A stretch of 6,110 nt of DNA, from the NCBI GenBank assembly GCA_040307715.1, contig JAWRJC010000127.1, forward strand, positions 1 through 6,110. Reading direction: 5' to 3'. Below are positions 1 through 5,627 of the stretch, piece by piece. How positions within the stretch are numbered: the stretch's first letter is position 1; every line of letters starts with the position of its first letter. This stretch comes from RUG13615 sp040307715 (GTDB lineage Bacteria > Bacillota > Clostridia > Peptostreptococcales > Anaerovoracaceae). The notes beneath the pieces were generated by a model. It had not been told where the DNA came from, did no database searches, and saw only the letters and a program-made list of their open reading frames with translations. Both the position numbers and the translations under genes were made by a program.

Positions 1-2405
1 GCCTGTGCTTCACTGTTCACGACCGAGGTCGGAACGAATACATAATAGGCACTTCCCTGCTCTTTGCCGGTGCTGAATTCAAAAGCGCCGTCCTTGAGTT
101 TGAGATTGGGGACGCCGTTCTCGAACGTCGTGTCGGTCACAAACCCCGGTCCGCTAAAGGGTGTGCCGGAAATGCCCATCGTTCCGCCGGTGCGCAGTTC
201 CGCTTTCTGGCTGGTCGTCAGGACATTGTAACCGTCACCACCGCTCTTGACAGAAGCATCGATCAGGCCGTCCGCACAGAGGGCGTACGTTTTCCCGCCG
301 CTTTCCGTCGCAAGCACGAAGGAGGTGAGTTTGTTCTCGCCGGCCTGTAAAGTCGTGATCATGTCCGCGAACGACTTGATCAGCGTGTAGTCTTTATCCA
401 GCGTGTAGTCTTCATCGACTTCCTGATCGGTAAGAAGATAGAACTTGTCGACGGTCAGATCGCCGCGTCCTGTGAGTTCCTCCAGATACGCCTGTCCGCC
501 GTTCTCCCAGTAGGCGTCATTCTCTTCCCTTGAGCCGACGCCGTACACTTCATTCAAACCATTCAGATCTGCATTGTTCGTGTTGGGGTAGCGGTAACTG
601 TAGGGACTGTAGGAGCCGGACGGCTTTTTGATCGCATAGGCGATCGTCGTGCCATCATAATCGCTGCCGCTGGTCGTGAACTGATAATAGCCGTCGATTT
701 CGTTATAACTGCCGTAACTGTTGTAACGCCAGACCGCAGGACGGACGAAGAGCGGAGTCCGGCTGTTGAAGAAGTAGCTCGACCCGAACAGTTCCGGCAC
801 ATAGCGCAGCTGTGCGTAGTTGCTCTTTGTGATGGTGTATTGATTGCCTTCCGCCGCGGTCAGCACCAGCGTGCCGCCGCTTGTGGAGAAGACCGTATCC
901 ATCCCCATATCCGTCTTGCTGTTGCCAAGGCGCAGTTTGGTGCTGTTGCCGTCCGCATCCTTGGTCGAAAGACCCAGCGAAGTACTTCCGTCACCGTTCA
1001 CGACCTTGCTGGCCTTGAAGATGTACGGACTGTTCTTCATGGTGCTCTTCTTGACTTTCCAGACATCTTCAACGCCCGTGAAATCCGTCAGTTCCACAGC
1101 AAATCCCTGATCGTTGGCGGACAGCGCATACCATTTGCCGTCCTTCTCATTGTGGACGACGATCATGTAGTAGCCATCCGTCTGGAACTGGGAAACGTCC
1201 GTTACAAGCTGCATCTTCTGATCGCTGTCGCCGCCGTCCTGACTGACAGCGGGCGCTGCAAAGTCATACTTCCGGTTGAACAGACAGGAACGGTTCTCCA
1301 CGCCGTCACCCAGCACGATCTTCCCGTCCTCATCGATCGTAACAGGCACTTCTCTGTAAGACCAGTAGGTATCCTCGGTGCCGTTCTCTCTGTCCCGCGT
1401 GAAATACCGCAGGCGGTATTGCGTGCCGTCTCCCTTGGTGATCGCGCCGCCGCCTGACGGCATCATCAGGAGACTGGTCATCCCTTCTCCGCTGACTTCC
1501 GCGGTGCCTCCGGCCAAGTGGCTTCCCTGCTCGCTCAGCAGTTCGGCATAGAGGAGCTCATTCCCTGTAAACGCATCCGCCTTCTTATCCGCGAGGACCG
1601 TATTGATGTCCAGTGTGACGGTTCCTCCTTTATAAACATACGGGAAAGCGATTCCGGGATAGTCGTATCCGGTCGGCGACCATTCGCCCCTGTTGTCTGA
1701 AGAAGCGTTAAGCGTCATAGGCCATTCTTCCGGCCCGCCCTGCGCTTCTCCGATAAAGATCCATTCTTCCCCGTCGAGTCCCTCTCCGACAGTGATCGTC
1801 ATCATATAATCCCCTGTCGGGATCGCCTGCGTGCCAAGGAACTCCTCGTAGGTCTTGGTGATAGTCCTTTCAAAAGTGTACGTTGTGCCTCCTCCAACGG
1901 GGACGATCTCGATATGCGCCTTGAACGTCTTTCCTTCCGGCAAAGGCTCCCCTTCGGGGGAAGGGGGCCCGGAGGTCGCTTCGTATATTGCCTGGATCCG
2001 GAAAACAGGTGTGACCATGACCGGATCTGCCGCCGGTGCAGCGGCCGGGGTATCCCCGTTGTCCTGCGCAGCACCGGCTGCCGGGAACACATCCTGCGCC
2101 GGAGCCGTCGCCTCTGCCGGTGCCGTCTGATCTGCCGGCACAGCTTCATCCGCTGCCTGTCCGGCAGATGTGCCGGACGGTGCCGGTTCGTCCACAGGCA
2201 CAGCCGGAGCCGGCTCGTCCGCCGGTTCTTCTTCCGGCATATCTTCCGGCGGTGCTTCCTGTTCCTCCGCAACCGCGGCTGCGGACGGTGCATCCACCGG
2301 TTCTTCGCCAGCCGCACCAAAAGCAAGCGCCGAATAGCCCGGCAGGACCATCAGCACTGTCATGAACAGAACCAGCAATCTCTTTGCAGTCTTCTTAGTA
2401 TTCAT
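1..2405 (-). CDS. Large exported (probably cell-surface) protein, C-terminus outside the window
   Basis: An uninterrupted minus-strand frame runs from ATG at 2405 through 801 codons to the window edge with no stop, so the C-terminus and any anchor signal are missing. The start is backed by a GGGGGAA ribosome binding site 5 nt upstream. Residues 1-28 form a signal peptide: basic K4/K5/K8/R9, a hydrophobic core from L10 to about P22, and an A-L-A cleavage site at 26-28. Residues about 33-128 are a Pro/Ala/Glu/Asp-rich extended linker. From about 130 on the chain is beta-rich: a segment at 130-210 recalls Cna-B/pilin-like folds, then Gly/Asn/Thr-rich stretches, a Tyr/Ser-rich patch at about 560-607, and two loosely similar segments with W/T-Y-A-L cores (about 400-480 and 675-790). 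Only two cysteines are visible (C374, C710), as expected for a Gram-positive exported protein. I do not recognise the family; an adhesin or pilin-like role is inference. It has its own transcription signals. Confidence 0.88.
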   Translation of the reverse strand, partial: MNTKKTAKRLLVLFMTVLMVLPGYSALAFGAAGEEPVDAPSAAAVAEEQEAPPEDMPEEEPADEPAPAVPVDEPAPSGTSAGQAADEAVPADQTAPAEATAPAQDVFPAAGAAQDNGDTPAAAPAADPVMVTPVFRIQAIYEATSGPPSPEGEPLPEGKTFKAHIEIVPVGGGTTYTFERTITKTYEEFLGTQAIPTGDYMMTITVGEGLDGEEWIFIGEAQGGPEEWPMTLNASSDNRGEWSPTGYDYPGIAFPYVYKGGTVTLDINTVLADKKADAFTGNELLYAELLSEQGSHLAGGTAEVSGEGMTSLLMMPSGGGAITKGDGTQYRLRYFTRDRENGTEDTYWSYREVPVTIDEDGKIVLGDGVENRSCLFNRKYDFAAPAVSQDGGDSDQKMQLVTDVSQFQTDGYYMIVVHNEKDGKWYALSANDQGFAVELTDFTGVEDVWKVKKSTMKNSPYIFKASKVVNGDGSTSLGLSTKDADGNSTKLRLGNSKTDMGMDTVFSTSGGTLVLTAAEGNQYTITKSNYAQLRYVPELFGSSYFFNSRTPLFVRPAVWRYNSYGSYNEIDGYYQFTTSGSDYDGTTIAYAIKKPSGSYSPYSYRYPNTNNADLNGLNEVYGVGSREENDAYWENGGQAYLEELTGRGDLTVDKFYLLTDQEVDEDYTLDKDYTLIKSFADMITTLQAGENKLTSFVLATESGGKTYALCADGLIDASVKSGGDGYNVLTTSQKAELRTGGTMGISGTPFSGPGFVTDTTFENGVPNLKLKDGAFEFSTGKEQGSAYYVFVPTSVVNSEAQ
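381..416 (-). repeat. Tandem 18-bp duplication inside the exported-protein gene
   Basis: Positions 399-416 and 381-398 are adjacent 18-bp copies differing at one base (413 versus 395). In frame they encode D-E-D-Y-T-L followed by D-K-D-Y-T-L (residues 664-675). The unit is a multiple of three, so the frame is kept. It looks like a small replication-slippage duplication. Confidence 0.8.
2022..2309 (-). other. Pro/Ala/Glu-rich low-complexity linker of the exported protein
   Basis: Residues about 33-128 consist almost entirely of Ala, Pro, Glu, Asp, Gly, Thr and Val, with loose repeats such as E-E-P-A-D-E-P-A-P and V-D-E-P-A-P-S-G. The first half is acidic (Glu/Asp), the second richer in Ala and Gln. 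This composition is typical of an extended, disordered spacer after a signal peptide that holds folded domains away from the wall. Its GC-rich codons also leave other frames open over this stretch; those frames are not genes. Confidence 0.75.
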
Positions 2406-2410
2406 CACGA

Positions 2411-2420
2411 TTCCCCCTTC
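2411..2420 (-). promoter_or_regulatory. Ribosome binding site of the exported-protein gene
   Basis: The minus strand reads GAAGGGGGAA here, with GGGGGAA ending 5 nt before the ATG at 2405. It decides the start, which is also the codon that gives a proper signal peptide. Confidence 0.75.
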
Positions 2421-2491
2421 AGCGGAGCGATTTACCATTAAGGTAGTCATCCTTTGAGCTGTCTTTCAACTAGAAACAACTGCTCAGAGTA

Positions 2492-2520
2492 ATTGTAATC
2501 GTGTCTACTTTCTCCAACAA
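2492..2520 (-). promoter_or_regulatory. Candidate sigma-70/sigma-A promoter for the exported-protein gene
   Basis: On the minus strand TTGTTG (2520-2515) is followed after 17 bp by TACAAT (2497-2492), 5 of 6 matches to the -10 consensus but only 3 of 6 at -35. It sits in an AT-rich spacer between the upstream terminator and the gene. Initiation would fall near 2485, giving a leader of about 80 nt. That leader holds a small UACC/GGUA inverted repeat at 2433-2445, too weak to call a regulatory element. Confidence 0.45.
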
Positions 2521-2604
2521 TAAATTACAAATAATGGGAGTGCAAAAAGGATTCGAGATACACCTTAGAGTAGTTTTTTGAAGATGATTGCAAATCAGGG
2601 CACT

Positions 2605-2630
2605 AAAAAAAACAGCGGACGGATCCGCTG
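2605..2630 (-). terminator. Rho-independent terminator ending the CpXC-dapL-HAD unit
   Basis: On the minus strand CAGCGGA (2630-2624... arm) pairs perfectly with TCCGCTG (2619-2613) across a 4-nt TCCG loop, giving a 7-bp GC-rich stem. It is followed directly by eight T residues (2612-2605). It lies 25 nt after the stop codon of the HAD gene, so it closes that transcript. Confidence 0.92.
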
Positions 2631-2655
2631 CTTTCTTTCCATTATTGGTTTCTTT

Positions 2656-3447
2656 TTATAACAGGTATTGCTCGATCAGTTTCGCCAGCCCGTCTTCGTC
2701 ATTCGTCCAGGGGGATACCACGTCCGCCGCCTCAAGGACCGCGGGTGTCGAATTCTTCATGGCGATGCCAAGCCCTGCGTATTCCAGCATCGGCAGATCA
2801 TTGGTCTCATCGCCCGCCGCGATGATCTGCTCCCGCGGTACGCCGAGCAGTTCACCGATCCGTTCCAGACACCGCCCCTTGGAGACATCGCAATGGTTGA
2901 ATTCGATGAATTCCGGTGCGGAGGTGCTGACATTCATCCTGCCTGCCATGCTCTGCGAGAATTCTGCGAGCCAGTCCGCGATGTTTTCAGCTGTATCATA
3001 CCAGAGAATCTTGGCGATCGGCTGTGCGAGGACCTGTTCATCGTCCTCAAAAAGCCGCGGCGTGATGCCGGACAGTTTCGCATAGGTGGTCAGTACTTCA
3101 TCCCAGACATTGCCGTACATCTCCTGCCCGATCCACACGAAGACCTGCGTCTGCCGTTCTCGTGCGATCTGAAGGACCAGTCTGGCGTCCTCTTTTTCCA
3201 GCGGCTGTTCATAGTAGACCTTGCCGGCAAGGTCGACGATCATGGCCCCGTTGTAGATCCCGAACGGCCGGATCAGCGGCAGATCTGGCGCGAACTGCCG
3301 GACCGCCACCAGTGAACGGCCGGAGACCACCGTGAAAAACTTGCCGGCCTCATTGACGCGTCTGACCGCGTCCGTTGTCGCGGGCGCTACTTTCGACCGG
3401 CTGTTCAGGAGTGTGCCGTCCATATCGGAGGCAAAAAGTTGGTACAT
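2656..3447 (-). CDS. Cof-type HAD-superfamily (IIB) phosphatase
   Basis: This 263-residue cytoplasmic hydrolase matches the usual length of Cof/YidA-like HAD phosphatases, which dephosphorylate sugar phosphates, nucleotides or similar metabolites with Mg2+. All four HAD motifs are visible: motif I F-A-S-D-M-D-G-T with nucleophile D8 and acid/base D10; motif II V-V-S-G-R-S with S42; motif III K190 in D-V-S-K-G-R; motif IV G-D-E-T-N-D at 212-217 with metal-binding D213 and D217. The cap domain lies between motifs II and III (about 80-185), as in subclass IIB. The frame stays open upstream into dapL, but I start at 3447 because GAGGAG lies 7 nt before this ATG and the nucleophile then falls at the normal distance from the N-terminus. 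It is the last gene of the unit, 56 nt after dapL and followed by a strong terminator. The substrate cannot be read from the sequence. Confidence 0.93.
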   Translation of the reverse strand: MYQLFASDMDGTLLNSRSKVAPATTDAVRRVNEAGKFFTVVSGRSLVAVRQFAPDLPLIRPFGIYNGAMIVDLAGKVYYEQPLEKEDARLVLQIARERQTQVFVWIGQEMYGNVWDEVLTTYAKLSGITPRLFEDDEQVLAQPIAKILWYDTAENIADWLAEFSQSMAGRMNVSTSAPEFIEFNHCDVSKGRCLERIGELLGVPREQIIAAGDETNDLPMLEYAGLGIAMKNSTPAVLEAADVVSPWTNDEDGLAKLIEQYLL

Positions 3448-3463
3448 ATTGTTACTCCTCAGG

Positions 3464-3490
3464 AAAAGCGCCGCCTTTTCACGGCGGCAC
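3464..3490 (-). terminator. Intercistronic hairpin between dapL and the HAD gene (weak terminator or processing site)
   Basis: On the minus strand, 3490-3483 pairs with 3475-3468 as an 8-bp GC-rich stem with one G-U pair, closed by a 7-nt GTGAAAA loop and followed by only four T residues (3467-3464). It starts 13 nt after the dapL stop and ends just before the HAD ribosome binding site (3460-3455). The short U-run suggests partial termination or protection of the dapL 3' end rather than a full stop, which would lower expression of the HAD gene. Confidence 0.6.
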
Positions 3491-3503
3491 TTCGCATTAT
3501 CTG

Positions 3504-4718
3504 TTAAAGAGTCTTCATGCGCTCCAGCGCTTCCAGCGTGTTCTCGTAGGTGCCGAACGCACTCATGCGGAAGTATCCTTCCCCGCTCGGTCCGAAGCCG
3601 GAGCCGGGCGTGCCGACCACGTTGGCCTTCTCCAGCAGGAAATCGAAGAACTCCCAGGAACTCATGCCGTCCGGCGTCTTCATCCAGACATACGGTGCGT
3701 TGATACCGCCGGAGACAGTGTAGCCGAGATCGGTCAGCGCTGCGTGGATGGTATGCGCGTTTCTCATATAGTAAGCGACCTGTTCGCCGAGCTGCGCTTT
3801 GCCTTCCGCGGAGTAGACCGCTTCGCCGGCTTTCTGGATGATGTACGGTGCCCCGTTGTATTTGGTGCCGTGGCGTCTTGCCCACAGCGCGTGCAGGCTG
3901 GTCCCGCCGCACTTGACATCCTTCGGGACGACTGTGTAGCCGAGGCGCACACCGGTGAATCCGGCATTCTTCGAGAAACTGCGCAGTTCCAGCGCGCACT
4001 CTCTGGCGCCTTCGCACTCATAGATCGAATGCGGGACATCCTCTTCAGAGATGTAGGCTTCGTATGCCGCATCGTACAGGATGAGGCAACCTTCTTTGCG
4101 TGCATAGTCTACCCAGTCCTGCAGCCGCGCCTTTGTGATGGTGGCACCGGTCGGATTGTTCGGGAAGCACAGATAGATCAGGTCCGGCCGCTCCGCCGGC
4201 AGTTCCGGCGAAAAGCCGTTCTCCGCCGTGCAGGGCATATAGATCACATCGGACCAGGTGCCTGCCGATTCGTCATATGTGCCGGTACGGCCCGCCATGA
4301 CATTGCTGTCGACGTAAACCGGATAGACCGGGTCGGTCACTGCGATCTTGTTATCGACTGCGAAAATCTCCTGGATATTGCCGCTGTCGCACTTGGCGCC
4401 GTCGGAGACGAAGATCTCGTCCGCGCTGATCTCGCAGCCGCGCGCCTTGAAATCATTCTCCGCGATCGCGGTGCGCAGGAATTCATACCCGAGATCCGGC
4501 GCATAGCCTTTGAAGGTCGCCGCATCCGCCATCTCGTCGACCGCGCTGTGCAGCGCCTCGATGATGACCGGGGCGAGCGGCTGCGTCACATCGCCGATGC
4601 CCATGCGGATGATCTTTTTATCCGGATTGGCTGCCTCGAACGCGCCGACCTTGCGGGCGATCGTCGAGAACAAATAACTGCCCGGCAATTTCAGATAGTT
4701 GTCATTGATCTTGTACAT
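3504..4718 (-). CDS. dapL: LL-diaminopimelate aminotransferase (EC 2.6.1.83)
   Basis: DapL is a PLP-dependent class I/II aminotransferase that converts tetrahydrodipicolinate directly to LL-diaminopimelate with glutamate as amino donor, bypassing the acylated intermediates. The product feeds lysine and meso-DAP for peptidoglycan. At 404 residues it has the normal family length. Visible hallmarks are the N-terminal M-G-I-G-D-V-T-Q-P substrate loop (39-47), G-Y-A-P-D-L-G-Y (71-78), the DapL-specific S-D-G-A-K-C-D-S-G-N (105-114), C-F-P-N-N-P-T-G-A with N187 (184-192), Y-D-A-A-Y with D216 and Y219, the PLP lysine K250 in S-F-S-K, R258 in G-V-R-L-G-Y, and the substrate-carboxylate arginine R384 in F-R-M-S. 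AAGGAGG lies 6 nt before the ATG. It sits 31 nt after the CpXC gene with no terminator between, so they are probably cotranscribed. All key residues are present, so I expect an active enzyme. Confidence 0.97.
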   Translation of the reverse strand: MYKINDNYLKLPGSYLFSTIARKVGAFEAANPDKKIIRMGIGDVTQPLAPVIIEALHSAVDEMADAATFKGYAPDLGYEFLRTAIAENDFKARGCEISADEIFVSDGAKCDSGNIQEIFAVDNKIAVTDPVYPVYVDSNVMAGRTGTYDESAGTWSDVIYMPCTAENGFSPELPAERPDLIYLCFPNNPTGATITKARLQDWVDYARKEGCLILYDAAYEAYISEEDVPHSIYECEGARECALELRSFSKNAGFTGVRLGYTVVPKDVKCGGTSLHALWARRHGTKYNGAPYIIQKAGEAVYSAEGKAQLGEQVAYYMRNAHTIHAALTDLGYTVSGGINAPYVWMKTPDGMSSWEFFDFLLEKANVVGTPGSGFGPSGEGYFRMSAFGTYENTLEALERMKTL

Positions 4719-4724
4719 TTCTTT

Positions 4725-4731
4725 CCTCCTT
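4725..4731 (-). promoter_or_regulatory. Strong ribosome binding site of dapL
   Basis: The minus strand reads AAGGAGG, a full match to the anti-Shine-Dalgarno end of 16S rRNA, with a 6-nt spacer to the ATG at 4718. It lies in the 31-nt gap after the CpXC stop codon and fixes the dapL start. Confidence 0.9.
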
Positions 4732-4749
4732 ATTCAACGGCGAGCGGAA

Positions 4750-5460
4750 CTAGTTCACTTTTACGCCGGTTTTTTCTGCTTCTGCGGCCACTTTCTGAAG
4801 TACCCACGCCAGATCCACGACCACGGACGGGTCATCGCGCAGCGCCGGGATGGTCGCCCCGAATTTGATCGCGCAGTCGTCGTAGAGCGATTTTTCGAAC
4901 GGCACGACGCCGAGGCTGCCCTCCTGGTTGACCAGCTCGAACGCATAGCTGCCGTCAGTGCCGATCAGAAACAGGATCTCGTCATACTGCAGTTCCTGAT
5001 TGCGCTGGAGATTGGAGATGACGATGGCCTTGGTGAATTCGATGACGCGGTCGTCGAGTCCGGCGTCGAAGATGGTCAGTTTTTCACGGAGCTGATTCTG
5101 CGACGGCACGAGGCGTATGACGTAATCTTCCGTCCCGGCAGCCATCAGTTCCTGCAGTGCTTTCTGCGCCTGCGATTCCTCTTTGTTCGTGCCGGTCAGG
5201 ATAGCATATGCCTCGTCATATCCTTCCTGGGTCGTGCAGTAGTGCACCATCAGTTTGTCCTCGGGCTGATGGTACAGGATGTCGAAGTTCACGTTCACCC
5301 CGGTCTTGCATTCCGGGCAGTCAAACCGGAACGCCTCACCGCTGCGCACTTTGTAGCGCATCTCCGGGTCGTCCGCCGTGTTGACGCTGCCCCAGATCGT
5401 GAAGGGGTGCTCCTTGCCGCACTTGGGGCATTTGATCAGTTCTGTTTTTTTCAGTGACAT
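4750..5460 (-). CDS. CpXC-domain (zinc-ribbon) protein of unknown function
   Basis: This 236-residue soluble protein carries the two C-P-x-C knuckles that define the CpXC domain: C-P-K-C at 11-14 and C-P-E-C at 48-51, a likely four-cysteine zinc site. The sequence between them (N-T-A-D-D-P-E-M, then S-G-E-A-F-R-F-D) follows the usual pattern of the family, whose molecular function is not known. The CpXC domain spans roughly residues 9-130. The C-terminal part (about 140-236) is a separate alpha/beta-looking region that ends in a helical, Ala/Glu/Lys-rich tail. There is no signal peptide or membrane segment, so it is cytoplasmic. AAAGGAG lies 7 nt before the ATG, and a good promoter is just upstream. 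As first gene of a unit with dapL, it may act in cell-wall or amino-acid metabolism, but that is only context. Confidence 0.88.
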   Translation of the reverse strand: MSLKKTELIKCPKCGKEHPFTIWGSVNTADDPEMRYKVRSGEAFRFDCPECKTGVNVNFDILYHQPEDKLMVHYCTTQEGYDEAYAILTGTNKEESQAQKALQELMAAGTEDYVIRLVPSQNQLREKLTIFDAGLDDRVIEFTKAIVISNLQRNQELQYDEILFLIGTDGSYAFELVNQEGSLGVVPFEKSLYDDCAIKFGATIPALRDDPSVVVDLAWVLQKVAAEAEKTGVKVN

Positions 5461-5488
5461 TGTATGGCTCCTTTATTGTAATACAGCC

Positions 5489-5517
5489 ATTATACGGAAT
5501 CGCATAGTCAGATGCAA
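5489..5517 (-). promoter_or_regulatory. Sigma-A-type promoter of the CpXC-dapL-HAD unit
   Basis: The minus strand has a perfect TATAAT (5494-5489) with TTGCAT (5517-5512) 17 bp upstream, the optimal spacing; the -35 box matches only its TTG. Initiation near 5482 would leave a leader of about 22 nt that contains little more than the AAAGGAG ribosome binding site (5474-5468). So no leader-based control is visible here. The -35 box lies 2 bp from the end of the large inverted repeat. Confidence 0.7.
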
Positions 5518-5519
5518 GC

Positions 5520-5593
5520 AAGCGCGGCTGTCAGGGAATTCTTTTCGGCGAACTGAAAACGTTCGCCTCAAAGGCATTCCCTGCGCCGCGCTT
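5520..5593. repeat. 74-nt nested inverted repeat between the ABC gene and the CpXC unit (possible terminator)
   Basis: Three perfect stems are nested on one axis: 5520-5528 with 5585-5593 (9 bp), 5532-5539 with 5576-5583 (8 bp) and 5547-5553 with 5561-5567 (7 bp), around a 7-nt loop at 5554-5560. About five further pairs, one G-U, are possible between 5541-5545 and 5570-5574, so the whole forms one long interrupted hairpin. It lies 35 nt after the ABC stop codon and is probably its terminator. However, on the minus strand it is followed by GCTTGC-type sequence and not by a T-run; the better T-run (5592-5595) is on the plus strand, where I see no gene. A dispersed repeat or a structured RNA end are alternatives. 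Confidence 0.8.
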
Positions 5594-5627
5594 TTATCAT
5601 CTCCTGCTTCGTTCCCAAAAGCGGGTT

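Noticed and set aside
840..1457. 205-codon open frame on the plus strand
   Set aside because: It lies inside the exported-protein gene on the opposite strand, has no ribosome binding site and no recognisable domain.
1802..2441. Overlapping open frames on both strands (174 and 175 codons) in the linker region
   Set aside because: They come from the low-complexity GC-rich Pro/Ala/Glu linker. They give Arg- and Cys- or Pro-rich proteins, while the frame starting at 2405 has a signal peptide and stays open for 801 codons.
2433..2445. Small TACC/GGTA inverted repeat in the leader of the exported-protein gene
   Set aside because: A 4-bp stem with a 5-nt loop is expected by chance and is too weak to call an operator or RNA switch.
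3448..4017. N-terminal extension of the HAD gene to a 453-residue protein
   Set aside because: The extra 190 codons overlap dapL in another frame and give Arg-rich nonsense. The ATG at 3447 has its own ribosome binding site and gives the standard HAD N-terminus.
3375..4868. 497-codon open frame on the plus strand
   Set aside because: It is antisense to dapL and the neighbouring gene ends, whose motifs are complete. The predicted protein is Arg/Val/Asp-rich with no recognisable domain and no ribosome binding site; it is a mirror of GC-rich codon use.
4699..5457. 252-codon open frame on the plus strand
   Set aside because: It is antisense to the CpXC gene almost end to end. The minus-strand reading has both zinc knuckles, a ribosome binding site and a promoter.
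5596..5627. Possible terminator right after the ABC stop codon
   Set aside because: The only stem is CCC/GGG (3 bp) with no T-run after it on the minus strand.
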